64,000 nucleotides of DNA, taken from the NCBI RefSeq assembly GCF_021952865.1, contig NZ_CP040792.1:2728001-2792000 (forward strand). Reading direction: 5' to 3'. Source of the stretch: Clavibacter californiensis (GTDB lineage: Bacteria; Actinomycetota; Actinomycetes; Actinomycetales; Microbacteriaceae). The notes under the pieces were generated by a model. It worked only from the letters and a program-made list of their open reading frames with translations, was not told the DNA's origin and did no database searches. A program made the translations under genes and the position numbers. Below, in pieces: positions 45,801 through 53,555 of the stretch (position 1 is its first letter; each line of letters starts with the position of its first letter).

Positions 45801-48800
45801 CGACGCGCGGGCTGATGCCCACGCGGATCGTGCCGGTCGCCCGCGCGCCCAGCCCGTCGACCACGGCGTACGCGAACGCGTCGGTGCCGGTGGAGTAGTC
45901 GCCCGCCTGGTAGTCGATCCAGTCCGGCCCCACCTCGACGACCTGGCCCTTCTCGGGCCCGGTGTCCTGCCCGAGGAGCCGCACCGAGTCGCCGTCGGGG
46001 TCGATGCCGGTGAGCGGCACGGGGATCCGCACGGTCTCCCCCGCGAGCACGCGCGCCGTGAGCGGGCGCGGCACGGGCTCGGCGTTGGTCGCGACGTCGG
46101 CCTCGCGCACGGAGACGGTGAGCGTCGCGGTCGCCCACTGCCCGTCGGGCGCGACGGCGCGGTAGACGGCGGTGTAGTCGCCCGTGCGGCCGGGCGCGAG
46201 GTAGCGGAGGCGGTCCTCGCTCGCGAAGAGGAGGCCGGCGCCGTCGGGCAGCGGATCCACGAGCACGGGGTCGAGGCGGAGCCGGTCGCCGTCGGGCTGC
46301 TGGTCGTTGGCGAGCACGGGGATGTCCACCGCGTCGCCCACGCGCACAGCCACGCGGTCGTCGGTCGCGACGGGCGGCTGGCGCACGGCCGGCTCGGGCA
46401 CCTCGATCACGGTGATCACGCCGGTCGCCTCGGCCACGCCGTTGCTCACGCGGTACTCCACGTCCACCGGACCGTCGAGCGGCCGGGTGAGGCTGATCCG
46501 CACGAGCCGCTGCCCGACGACCTCGGCGCGCACGCCCACGGCGTCGCCGGGCGAGACGGCGTCGGTGATCACGAGCACCCCGCCCGCGGGGTCGAAGTCG
46601 GTCTGGAGCACGTCCACGTCCTGCGCCTGGAGCGCGCGCACGAACACGGTGTGCGGCACGGTCACGGGCCGGCCGTCCGACGCGGGCGCGCCGCGCACCT
46701 CGACGCGCACGACGCCCGTGGCCGTCGTCCGCCCGTCGGTCACCGTGTACTCGAGCAGGTGCGTGCCCGCCTGGCCGCCCTGGAGGCGGAAGGTGCCGGC
46801 CTCGAGGTCGGGCGTGATCTGCACGCCGGCCCGCGCGGGCACGGCCGCCAGCCGGATCGCGCCGCTCCCGCCGCGCGCGTGCGTCAGCGGCTCGACCGTG
46901 ATCTCGCGCCCGATCGCCGCCTGCACGACGAAGGCCTCGGCCACGAGCGGCACGTCCCCGGCGCGGCGCACGGTGACGACCAGCTCGCCCGCCCCCTCCT
47001 CGCGCCCGTCGGACACCTGCAGCGCGACGGTCCGCGTGTCGCCGCCCGCCCCGGCGTCCGTGTAGACGACGCGCCCCTCGGGCTTCCAGCTGACGGCGTC
47101 GGGCGCGGGGACGCTCGCGCGCGTGAGGTACATCGGATCCCCGTCGGGGTCGTACCAGCCGCCCAGCACGTCGGTCTGCAGCCGGTCGCCCTCCGCGACC
47201 GTGCCCGTCGCGGGCCGCGACTGCTCGGGCGGCGAGTTCTCGTCGGCCCCCCGCACGGCGACGCGCACGTCGGCCGTCGCGGTGCCGCCGCGCCCGTCGC
47301 TCACGACGTAGGAGAACCGCACGGTGCCGGACGCGCCCGCGGCGAGCGCGAGCTGGAGGCCCTGGCCCTCGTCCACGATGACGACCGCGCCGACCGCCGC
47401 GTCCACGGGCGTGACGGAGTCGATCACGAGCACGTCGCCGTTCGGGTCGTGGTCGTTGAGGAGAACGGGCAGCGCGGTGGTGCGGCCGGGGCGCGCGCCG
47501 AGGTCGTCGTCGACCGCGACGGGCGGCTGCTGCACGCGGTCGGTCTCGGGCGGGGTGTCCGCGGTGTTCTGCTCGACGACCGTGTCGGAGCGGTCGCGGT
47601 CGATGAGGTCGGCCCAGTTGTCGATGAGTCCCGCGTCGCCCTGCACGGCCCACGCGGCGCCGCCGCGGGTGTCGTTGAGCACCACGCGCGATCCGTCGAC
47701 CACGAAGCGCAGGGCGGCCTGCTGCGGCATGGATCCGATGCCGCTCGTGGCGCCCGCCGCCGTGCGCCGGGCGTCCTGGTCGCCGTCGCCCCCACCCGCG
47801 AGGGTCGCGGGCGCGAGGCAGCGCTGCCACGCGGATCCATCGGTCCAGCCCGCGAACTCGCAGCCGGCCACGCGGACGGGACGCGCGGGGTCGCCGCGCA
47901 CGTCGCCTGTCACGACGACCGGATCCCCGCCCGCGACGGGCACCTCGACGAGCCCGCCCGAGTGCGCGACCAGGACGCCGCTGCCGTCCGACGACGCGCG
48001 CTGGAGGGCGACGCGCGCGTCCGCGGCCACGGATCCGGCGAGGTCGACCGTCCGCCCGTCGACGAGGAGGGCGCGCGCGTCGGCGTCGTACAGCGCCCAG
48101 TGGCCGTCGATGGACGTGAGCGCGAGGCGCTGGCCGGCGGGCCGGCCGGCATCCCCGGCCTGGACGGTCTCGCCCGCGAGGGCCGCCGCGGGATCGGCGG
48201 GGGCGTCGGCCGCCGCGGCCACGGGCGCGCCGACGGGCCCGACGTCGACCGTCTCCCGCACGGTGTCCTCGGTCGCGGCCTGGATGCGCGACAGCGTCCC
48301 CGTCGCGGCCGAGTACACGAGCAGCGTGCCGTCGTCACCCATGGACGCGACGGCGTCGGCCCCGAGGATGAGCGTGGGCGCGCTCGCGGCGTCGAACGCG
48401 GAGAGGCCGGCGACCGGCACGAGCCACAGCTGGCCCGTCGCCGGCACGAGGATCGCGGCGCGCGATCCCGCGAGCATGACCTCGGCGCCCGCGGGCAGCG
48501 GTGCGGTGTCGACCACCTCGCTCGTCGCGTCGTCGACCACGTCGAGCCGCGAGCTGCCGCGGTCGGCGAGCAGCACGGTGGATCCGGCCTGCAGCACGTC
48601 GATGTCCTCGCTGCGGGACTCGACGACGCTGTCGAGCTCGAGCACGGCCGTGTTGGCGCGGCCGATCGCCTGCTGCGCGGAGTTGACGACCCACACGGAT
48701 CCGTCGTCGAGGTCGACGCGCTGCGCCTGGTAGCCGTCCGAGACGAGCGCGAAGCCCGTGAGGAGGGCGAGCACGACGGCCCCGCCGGTGACGGTCGCAG

Positions 48801-48837
48801 CGGCCTGGCGGTGGCGGCGGATCCACTCGCGGATCAT
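42823..48837 (-). CDS. Giant membrane-anchored surface protein with Ig/cadherin-like and Fn3 repeats
   Basis: 2004 residues. A basic N-terminus (IREWIRRHR) and one helix (about 12-33) anchor it with the rest outside. Residues 40-400 are beta-rich and may form a propeller-like domain. From about 435 to 1500 there are many cadherin/VCBS-like modules marked by VLxND(x)DPDGD-type motifs (near 450, 830, 1025 and 1430). Fn3-like modules lie at about 1516, 1609 and 1706, and several more beta domains reach the C-terminus; no LPxTG or second helix is seen. It probably forms a long fibre or adhesin. ATG at 48837 overlaps the kinase TGA (ATGA). The longest frame begins inside the kinase gene and is a shadow there. 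Confidence 0.88.
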   Translation of the reverse strand: MIREWIRRHRQAAATVTGGAVVLALLTGFALVSDGYQAQRVDLDDGSVWVVNSAQQAIGRANTAVLELDSVVESRSEDIDVLQAGSTVLLADRGSSRLDVVDDATSEVVDTAPLPAGAEVMLAGSRAAILVPATGQLWLVPVAGLSAFDAASAPTLILGADAVASMGDDGTLLVYSAATGTLSRIQAATEDTVRETVDVGPVGAPVAAAADAPADPAAALAGETVQAGDAGRPAGQRLALTSIDGHWALYDADARALLVDGRTVDLAGSVAADARVALQRASSDGSGVLVAHSGGLVEVPVAGGDPVVVTGDVRGDPARPVRVAGCEFAGWTDGSAWQRCLAPATLAGGGDGDQDARRTAAGATSGIGSMPQQAALRFVVDGSRVVLNDTRGGAAWAVQGDAGLIDNWADLIDRDRSDTVVEQNTADTPPETDRVQQPPVAVDDDLGARPGRTTALPVLLNDHDPNGDVLVIDSVTPVDAAVGAVVIVDEGQGLQLALAAGASGTVRFSYVVSDGRGGTATADVRVAVRGADENSPPEQSRPATGTVAEGDRLQTDVLGGWYDPDGDPMYLTRASVPAPDAVSWKPEGRVVYTDAGAGGDTRTVALQVSDGREEGAGELVVTVRRAGDVPLVAEAFVVQAAIGREITVEPLTHARGGSGAIRLAAVPARAGVQITPDLEAGTFRLQGGQAGTHLLEYTVTDGRTTATGVVRVEVRGAPASDGRPVTVPHTVFVRALQAQDVDVLQTDFDPAGGVLVITDAVSPGDAVGVRAEVVGQRLVRISLTRPLDGPVDVEYRVSNGVAEATGVITVIEVPEPAVRQPPVATDDRVAVRVGDAVDIPVLANDQQPDGDRLRLDPVLVDPLPDGAGLLFASEDRLRYLAPGRTGDYTAVYRAVAPDGQWATATLTVSVREADVATNAEPVPRPLTARVLAGETVRIPVPLTGIDPDGDSVRLLGQDTGPEKGQVVEVGPDWIDYQAGDYSTGTDAFAYAVVDGLGARATGTIRVGISPRVEGARNPVATADTVTVRPGRVLRVQVLANDTDPDGGALSLVSVQPQAEGVVAGLDGDTVRVVAPEAAGRYGFVYGVRNARGGSDEAFLTVIVDPAAPPTRPVARDTVLQLSDVLDRSSVDVDVMRNVFSAEGDASSLVLAVGAGYEDVARVTDDGRIRVEVGDERRIVPFTVTQPDDPTISTTAFVWVPGFEDTLPQLRVGEPRPTVPSGERLVVDLDEQVVAAGGRAVRIADPNSLSATHAAGPVELVDEDTIAYQSEPGYFGPAAISFTVTDGSGAGGRTAALVLPITVTPTENQPPVFTGAVIDLEPGQSKDVDLGRLTTYPYQDDRGQLAFALEGSVAAGFRASVDGGTLRISADEGVATGQAASFPVSVRDATQTGRAGRIDLRVVPSTRPLAQPATDEGTVTRGSSTTVDVLANDQAGNPFPGTPLTVASIRGADGASLPAGVTVTPSADRATLSVSASADAEPGDVRVQYEVRDATGDAGRAAFGTVVIHVQDRPGPVTALRASGFADRSLTVAFEPGAFNGSAITGYQLRVLRGGTATATVTCPSTTCTVPTPGNGPANSVQVEVSAVNGVGTSDPVSIAGLWSDVLPPAPAGLAVEPLVDGLRLSWQPSAVPSSSSPVTQYVVGVGGLTRQVPADATSVEVRDPSLVAEVPVAVSVAARNSAQVQDGTAWLTATATGTPRGAPTATGAPTAVADATDETRVTVSWPAFQGQGVDGIRYLVAAYAPGSAPGCTVPTEGVSPWSAQHGPAVEVGGATSHVFTGLATDQPVAFAVLAANSQGCTVVEAGQLTPRTAPSTPVVRVDLPSPDRSADGVFRAVLADARYRPGSASASAQLLYRVDGQGDGVPIGVGQALTLPRTGVGASIQVRVVEDSGDGRPRSSGWSDPVPAGTAVDARAGDVRSATDDAGVTTFSWTSMPPAAGRGARVSDAGGYARSEWRCGGQGAWTDASSGAAGSCAVPAGGERILEVRVTANSGTLYTYAHRG

Positions 48838-50396
48838 CGCGGGAGCTCCGCGCACTTCTCCGTCGACGTCTTCCCGGCGATGCCGTCGCGCGTGACGGTG
48901 ACGCGGATGCAGGCGCGGTCGCCCGTGCCGGCGCCCGCGGTGCCGCCCGAGCCGGACGTCACCCGGAAGGTCGTGTCGCGCTGCGTGCTCGGCAGCCCGC
49001 CGTCGCGCACCACCTGGTACGCGTCGCCGGCGCCGAGGCCGGGGTCGCTCCAGGAGAACAGCACGCCGTCGGCTGCGGCTGAGGCCTGGATCTCGCCCAC
49101 CACCGGGATGTCGCGCGTCGCGTTCCCGCCGCCCGACCCGCCGAGGAGCACGCCCACGGCCACGCTCGCGACGATCGCGCCGGCCGCGGCCGCCGCGAAC
49201 GCCACGCGGTGCCGCGCGAGGAACGCGCGCCGGCCGGGGAGGGTGGTCCGGACCGGGGCGGAGAGTCCGACGGGCCCGGAACCGGACCGGCCGAGGGAGG
49301 TGGACGCGGATCCCGCCCGGACCTGCTCGGACGCGGTCGCCGGGACGCCGGGACGCGCCGCGCCGCCCGTCTGCCGCGCCACCGCGGGCGCCGGCTTCCG
49401 CCGCGCGCGCCGGATGCCCGCCGCGCCGCCCGGCCCGGTCGTCCCCGGATCCACCTGCGCGATGCCGCGCACGCGCGTCGGGTCGTCCTCCTCGTCGACG
49501 CCCGCCGCGACGGCCGACGCCCACTCCTCGCTCGCGACCTCGAGCGGCGTCTGCGCCAACCGGAGCTCCGCCTCCACCGCCTGCAGCTCGCGCACGAAGG
49601 CGAGCGCCGACTCCGGCCGGGCGTCCGGCTGCCGCGACATCGCGCGGCGGAGCACCAGCTCGAGCCGCTCGGGCACGTCGGCGCGTCCCGTCGGCAGGGG
49701 CCGCGCCCGCTGGATCCGCGCCACGAGGTCCGCGGGCGCGTTCTGCCCGCCGGGCAGCTCGAAGGGGCTGCGCCCGGCGAGCAGCGAGTACACGGTCGCG
49801 GCGAGCGACCACACCTCGCTCCGCACGGTGCCGGGGCTCTCGTCGGCGAGCACCTCGGGCGCCGACCACGGGATCGAGAGGCCCACCGCGTCGGTCGCGG
49901 CGGCGTCCTCGAGCGTCGAGGCGATGCCGAAGTCGCTGAGCACGGGGTGGCCGAACGCGGTCGTCAGGATGTTGGCGGGCTTGATGTCGCGGTGCAGCAC
50001 GCCCGCGCGGTGGGCGGTCTCCACGGCGCTGGCGATGCGGATCCCCACGCGCAGCACCTCCGCGACGCCGAGCGGCTCGCGCCGGTACCGGTCGCTGAGG
50101 CTCGACGAGCACAGCTCCATGACGAGGTACGGGCGGCCGTCGGCGGCGACGGACGCCTGGTGCACGGTGAGCACCGACGGGTGCGCGCTCAGCTGCGCCA
50201 TGAGGTCGGCCTCGGCGCGGAACATGGCGCGGAGGCGCTCGGTCACGATCTCCGCGAGCATCACCTTCACGGCGACCTGGCGGCGCGGCATGTCCTGCTC
50301 GTAGAGGAACACGTCGGCGAAGCCGCCGGAACCGAGGACCGTCACGTAGGTGAACCCCGGCAGCACCGGCGGGGCGGACGGCAGGCGTCTGGCCAT
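48834..50396 (-). CDS. Membrane Ser/Thr protein kinase with Fn3-like extracytoplasmic tail
   Basis: 520 residues. Kinase domain 14-280 with Gly-loop GSGGFADV (22-29), Lys44, HRDIKPAN from 135 and DFG at 155-157; all key residues are present. A long polar linker (about 290-395) precedes one helix (about 397-420), and the outer 100 residues look like an Fn3 module (VLFSWSDPGLGAGDAYQVVRDG). The outer module resembles those of the giant protein encoded next, so the two may interact or share ligands (inference). ATG at 50396 is preceded by GAAGAGGGGG. It is the first gene of the six-gene cluster and presumably phosphorylates cluster components. Confidence 0.9.
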   Translation of the reverse strand: MARRLPSAPPVLPGFTYVTVLGSGGFADVFLYEQDMPRRQVAVKVMLAEIVTERLRAMFRAEADLMAQLSAHPSVLTVHQASVAADGRPYLVMELCSSSLSDRYRREPLGVAEVLRVGIRIASAVETAHRAGVLHRDIKPANILTTAFGHPVLSDFGIASTLEDAAATDAVGLSIPWSAPEVLADESPGTVRSEVWSLAATVYSLLAGRSPFELPGGQNAPADLVARIQRARPLPTGRADVPERLELVLRRAMSRQPDARPESALAFVRELQAVEAELRLAQTPLEVASEEWASAVAAGVDEEDDPTRVRGIAQVDPGTTGPGGAAGIRRARRKPAPAVARQTGGAARPGVPATASEQVRAGSASTSLGRSGSGPVGLSAPVRTTLPGRRAFLARHRVAFAAAAAGAIVASVAVGVLLGGSGGGNATRDIPVVGEIQASAAADGVLFSWSDPGLGAGDAYQVVRDGGLPSTQRDTTFRVTSGSGGTAGAGTGDRACIRVTVTRDGIAGKTSTEKCAELPR

Positions 50397-50397
50397 G

Positions 50398-50531
50398 GCC
50401 CCCTCTTCGGGTCGGGACCGACGGCAGGGGCTCTTGCGGGCGGCGGATGGATCTCTCGCTGTGAGACGAGTCTAGGTCGCTGATCCGCGCGGGTACACGG
50501 ATCAGCGGCCTCCTGACGCCCCCTCTTCGGG
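50398..50531. repeat. 14-base direct repeat flanking the kinase upstream region
   Basis: GCCCCCTCTTCGGG occurs at 50398-50411 and 50518-50531. The first copy is, on the minus strand, the ribosome site of the kinase gene; the second lies beyond the hairpin, near the gltA end. The two copies bracket the hairpin at 50474-50511. Confidence 0.65.
50474..50511 (-). terminator. 14-bp hairpin between gltA and the kinase cluster
   Basis: CGCTGATCCG (50478-50487) and CGGATCAGCG (50498-50507) are exact complements with a ten-base loop; the stem extends by AGG/CCT across one mismatch. On the minus strand it lies about 40-80 bases after the gltA stop, so it probably ends gltA transcription before the six-gene cluster. 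No T-run. Confidence 0.6.
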
Positions 50532-50552
50532 AGCGACGATGTGCGGGCCGGG

Positions 50553-51908
50553 CTAGTCGCGCGGCGGCAGGTCGCGCGCGGGCTGGCCGATGTAGAGCTG
50601 CTGCGGGCGGCCGATCTTGGTGGCCTGGTCCTCGTTCATCTCGCGCCAGTGAGCGATCCAGCCGGGCAGGCGCCCGATGGTGAACAGCGCCGTGAACATG
50701 CGCGTCGGGAAGCCCATGGCCTTGTAGATCACGCCCGTGTAGAAGTCCACGTTCGGGTAGAGCTTCCGCTCGATGAAGTAGTCGTCCGCGAGGGCGACCT
50801 GCTCGAGCTCCTTGGCGATGTCGAGCAGCGGGTCCTGGATGCCGAGGGCCGCGAGCACCTCGTCGGCGCTCTCCTTCACGAGGCGGGCGCGCGGGTCGAA
50901 GTTCTTGTAGACGCGGTGCCCGAAGCCCATGAGGCGGACACCGTCCTCCTTGTTCTTCACGCGCTCCACGTAGCGGTCGACGCCCTCACCGGAGTCGCGG
51001 ATGCGGCCGAGCATCGAGAGCACGGCCTCGTTCGCGCCGCCGTGCAGCGGCCCGAAGAGCGCGCCGATGCCCGCGGAGACGGAGGAGAACATGTTCGCCT
51101 CGGTGGATCCGACGAGCCGCACGGTCGACGTCGACGCGTTCTGCTCGTGGTCCTCGTGCAGGATCAGCAGGCGCTCGAGCGCGCGGCTGACGACGGGATC
51201 CACCTCGTAGCGTTCGGCGTTGTTGCCGAAGTTCAGGCGCAGGAAGTTGTCGACGAAGCTCAGCGAGTTGTCCGGGTAGAGGAACGCCTGGCCGAGGCTC
51301 TTCTTGTGCGCGTACGCCGCGATGACCGGCAGCTTGGCCAGCAGGCGCAGCGTCGAGATCTCGACCTGCTCGGGGTCGTGGACGCTCAGCGAGTCCTCGT
51401 AGTAGGTGGAGAGCGCGGACACCGCGCTGGACAGCACCGACATGGGGTGCGCGTTGGTCGGGAGCGCGCGGAAGAGGCCCTTGAAGTCCTCGTGCAGGAG
51501 CGTGTGGCGGCGGATGTCGTCCTCGAACCGCGCGAGCTCGTCGCTCGTCGGTAGCTCGCCGTGGATGAGGAGCCACGCCACCTCGAGGTAGCTCGACTGG
51601 CGCGCGAGCTGCTCGATCGGGTAGCCCCGGTAGCGGAGGATCCCCTGCTCACCGTCGATGTAGGTGATGGCCGAGCGGGTCGACGCGGTGTTCACGAAGC
51701 CGTTGTCGAGCGTCGTGAGGCCCGTCTTCTTCGTGAGCGCCGAGATGTCGATGCTGGACGCGCCCTCGACCGCGGGGAGGATGGGGAACTCCACCCGTCC
51801 GCCCGGGTACGTCAGGGTCGCCGTGGGCTTCTGCTCCGCCTGGGGCTCGTCCGCCTGGGGCTCGTCCGCCTTCGGCCGGTCGTCCGCCTGCTGCCCGCCA
51901 TCGGTCAC
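50553..51908 (-). CDS. gltA: Citrate synthase
   Basis: 451 residues, type II citrate synthase. NASTSTVRLVGSTEANMFS, PLHGGANEAV and GFGHRVYKNFDPRA contain the catalytic His residues, and the Asp lies near PNVDFYTG. It condenses acetyl-CoA and oxaloacetate in the TCA cycle. GTG at 51908 was chosen because AGGAGG lies about five bases upstream; the longer ATG start lacks one. The N-terminal 30 residues are polar and contain a repeated ADEPQ unit from 15-base repeats (near 51850), a probable disordered extension. A -10-like TAGGCT lies at 52003-51998 on the minus strand, about 90 bases upstream. Confidence 0.95.
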   Translation of the reverse strand: MTDGGQQADDRPKADEPQADEPQAEQKPTATLTYPGGRVEFPILPAVEGASSIDISALTKKTGLTTLDNGFVNTASTRSAITYIDGEQGILRYRGYPIEQLARQSSYLEVAWLLIHGELPTSDELARFEDDIRRHTLLHEDFKGLFRALPTNAHPMSVLSSAVSALSTYYEDSLSVHDPEQVEISTLRLLAKLPVIAAYAHKKSLGQAFLYPDNSLSFVDNFLRLNFGNNAERYEVDPVVSRALERLLILHEDHEQNASTSTVRLVGSTEANMFSSVSAGIGALFGPLHGGANEAVLSMLGRIRDSGEGVDRYVERVKNKEDGVRLMGFGHRVYKNFDPRARLVKESADEVLAALGIQDPLLDIAKELEQVALADDYFIERKLYPNVDFYTGVIYKAMGFPTRMFTALFTIGRLPGWIAHWREMNEDQATKIGRPQQLYIGQPARDLPPRD

Positions 51909-51997
51909 GGCGCCTCCTCGAGTCTGGGTGGATGGCCGGGGGATGCGCCGCGGGGCGCCCATGGCGCCGTCGCGGCGTCGGACTCCGAGCCGACTAC

Positions 51998-52003
51998 AGC
52001 CTA
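51998..52003 (-). promoter_or_regulatory. -10-like hexamer upstream of gltA
   Basis: TAGGCT on the minus strand, about 90 bases before the GTG, in the 156-base gap between dapC and gltA. Unlike many genes here gltA has a leader and a strong ribosome site. Confidence 0.35.
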
Positions 52004-52037
52004 AAGGGCTGACAGGGACACTGTCGCCTCCGCCAGC

Positions 52038-52049
52038 ATCCGGCCGGAT
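52038..52049 (-). terminator. Palindrome after dapC
   Basis: ATCCGGCCGGAT is a perfect 12-base palindrome 15 bases past the dapC stop on the minus strand, ahead of the gltA promoter. Short and without a T-run, so only a candidate. Confidence 0.35.
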
Positions 52050-52064
52050 CCGTTGGAGGACGTG

Positions 52065-53189
52065 CTACGCGGAGCGGGGCGCTGCGCCGGCGGCGCGGAG
52101 CCGGGCCGCCGCCTGCGCGATCCGCTCGTCCGTCGCCGTGAGCGACAGGCGCACGTGCTCGGGAGAGGCGTCGCCGTAGAACGGGCCGGGGCCCGCGAGG
52201 ATCCCGAGGTCGGCGAGCTCCGCGATCCCCTCCCAGGCGTCCCGGCCGCGGGTCGCCCAGAGGTAGAGGCCGGCCTCGCTCGAGTCGATGCGCCAGCCGG
52301 CGTCCTCGAGCGCGGGGCGCAGCACGTCGCGGCGGGCGCGGTACAGCTCGCGCTGGGCGCGCACGTGGGAGTCATCGCCGAGCGCCACGGTCATGGCGTG
52401 CTGGAGCGGCGCGGGCGGGAGGAGCCCCGCGTGCTTGCGCACGCGGATCAGCCGGGCGATGAGCTCCCGGTCGCCCGCGACGAGCGCGGCCCGGTACCCG
52501 GCGAGGTTCGACTGCTTGCTCAGCGAGTAGAGCGCGAGCACGCCCGCGTGGTCGTCGCCGACGACGCGCGCGTCGAGGATCGAGGGCGTCGGACCGTCGG
52601 CCCACTCCCCCTCCCAGCCGAGCTCGGCGTAGCACTCGTCGCTCGCGATCACGGCGCCGAGCTCCCGGGCGCGGGCCACGGCGGCGCGCAGCTCGTCGAC
52701 GCCGAGGACGCGGCCGTCCGGGTTGCCGGGCGAGTTCAGCCAGACGAGGCGCGTGTGCGCGGGCCAGTCGGCGGGGTCGTCCGCGGGGACCGACTCGGCG
52801 CCCGCGAGGGCCGCGCCGATCTCGTAGGTCGGGTACGCGACGCGCGGGCGCACGACCGCGTCGCCCTCGCCGAGGCCCAGCATGAACGGCAGCCAGGCCA
52901 CCATCTCCTTCGACCCGATGGTCGGCAGCACCTGGTCGGTGCCGAGCGTCGCGTTCCGGCGACGCGCGTGCCACTCGACCATCGCCTGCCGCAGCTCGGG
53001 CGTGCCCACGGTGGTGGGGTACGCGTGCGCGTCGGTCGCCCAGGCGAGGGCGTCGCGGATGAGCGTCGGGGTCGGATCCACGGGCGACCCGATGCTGAGG
53101 TCGACGATGCCGTCGGGGTGCCGACCGGCCCGCTCGGCGTACGGGGCCATCTGGTCCCAGGGGTAGTCAGGGAGCTCGCCGAGGGCCAC
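52065..53189 (-). CDS. dapC: Succinyldiaminopimelate (N-succinyl-LL-DAP) aminotransferase
   Basis: 374 residues, class I/II PLP aminotransferase. VDLSIGSPVDPTP near the start, NSPGNPDGRVLG, SDECYAELGW and SLSKQSNLAGYR (pyridoxal Lys in SLSK) are the usual signatures. The immediate fdxA-dapC pairing is typical of actinobacterial lysine/diaminopimelate genes, hence DapC rather than another aminotransferase. It makes succinyl-LL-diaminopimelate for lysine and cell wall. GTG at 53189 lies five bases after the ferredoxin stop, so the genes are cotranscribed. The specific function is context-based. Confidence 0.87.
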   Translation of the reverse strand: MALGELPDYPWDQMAPYAERAGRHPDGIVDLSIGSPVDPTPTLIRDALAWATDAHAYPTTVGTPELRQAMVEWHARRRNATLGTDQVLPTIGSKEMVAWLPFMLGLGEGDAVVRPRVAYPTYEIGAALAGAESVPADDPADWPAHTRLVWLNSPGNPDGRVLGVDELRAAVARARELGAVIASDECYAELGWEGEWADGPTPSILDARVVGDDHAGVLALYSLSKQSNLAGYRAALVAGDRELIARLIRVRKHAGLLPPAPLQHAMTVALGDDSHVRAQRELYRARRDVLRPALEDAGWRIDSSEAGLYLWATRGRDAWEGIAELADLGILAGPGPFYGDASPEHVRLSLTATDERIAQAAARLRAAGAAPRSA

Positions 53190-53194
53190 GCGCG

Positions 53195-53515
53195 TCAGCC
53201 GTTCTGGATGGGGAGCGCGGCGATGACGGGGTGGTCGCCCGCGGTGACGCCGACCTTGGTCGCGCCGCCCGGGGATCCCATCTCGGCGAAGAACTCGACG
53301 TTGGCGGTGTAGTAGTCCGACCACTTCTCGGGCAGGTCGTCCTCGTAGTAGATCGCCTCGACCGGGCAGACCGGCTCGCACGCACCGCAGTCCACGCACT
53401 CGTCCGGGTGGATGTAGAGGCTCCGCTCGCCCTCGTAGATGCAGTCGACCGGGCACTCGTCGATGCAGGCGCGGTCCTTGACGTCGACACAGGGCAGGGC
53501 GATGACGTAGGTCAC
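53195..53515 (-). CDS. fdxA: 7Fe ferredoxin
   Basis: 106 residues with eight Cys at 9, 17, 21, 25, 40, 43, 46 and 50. The pattern [11 protein letters not shown] and [12 protein letters not shown] is that of FdxA-type ferredoxins carrying [3Fe-4S] and [4Fe-4S] clusters. A C-terminal helix follows (NVEFFAEMG). It is a soluble low-potential electron carrier. GTG at 53515 is preceded by GGAAGGA; the longer frame adds an Arg/Pro-rich leader and was rejected. Upstream of dapC in an operon. Confidence 0.93.
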   Translation of the reverse strand: MTYVIALPCVDVKDRACIDECPVDCIYEGERSLYIHPDECVDCGACEPVCPVEAIYYEDDLPEKWSDYYTANVEFFAEMGSPGGATKVGVTAGDHPVIAALPIQNG

Positions 53516-53555
53516 TTCGGGCGGGTCCTTCCGGGAGCGGTGCGGCCCGACGAGT

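Noticed and set aside
42823-50112. Giant gene starting at 50112, giving 2429 residues
   Set aside because: The first 425 codons overlap the kinase gene in another frame and are Arg-rich noise; the ATG at 48837, overlapping the kinase stop and followed by a membrane helix, is the better start.
45082-50304. 1740-codon open frame on the plus strand antisense to the giant protein and kinase
   Set aside because: His/Asp/Arg/Val-rich composition typical of antisense reading of GC-rich genes; the opposite strand encodes repeated Ig-like modules and an intact kinase.
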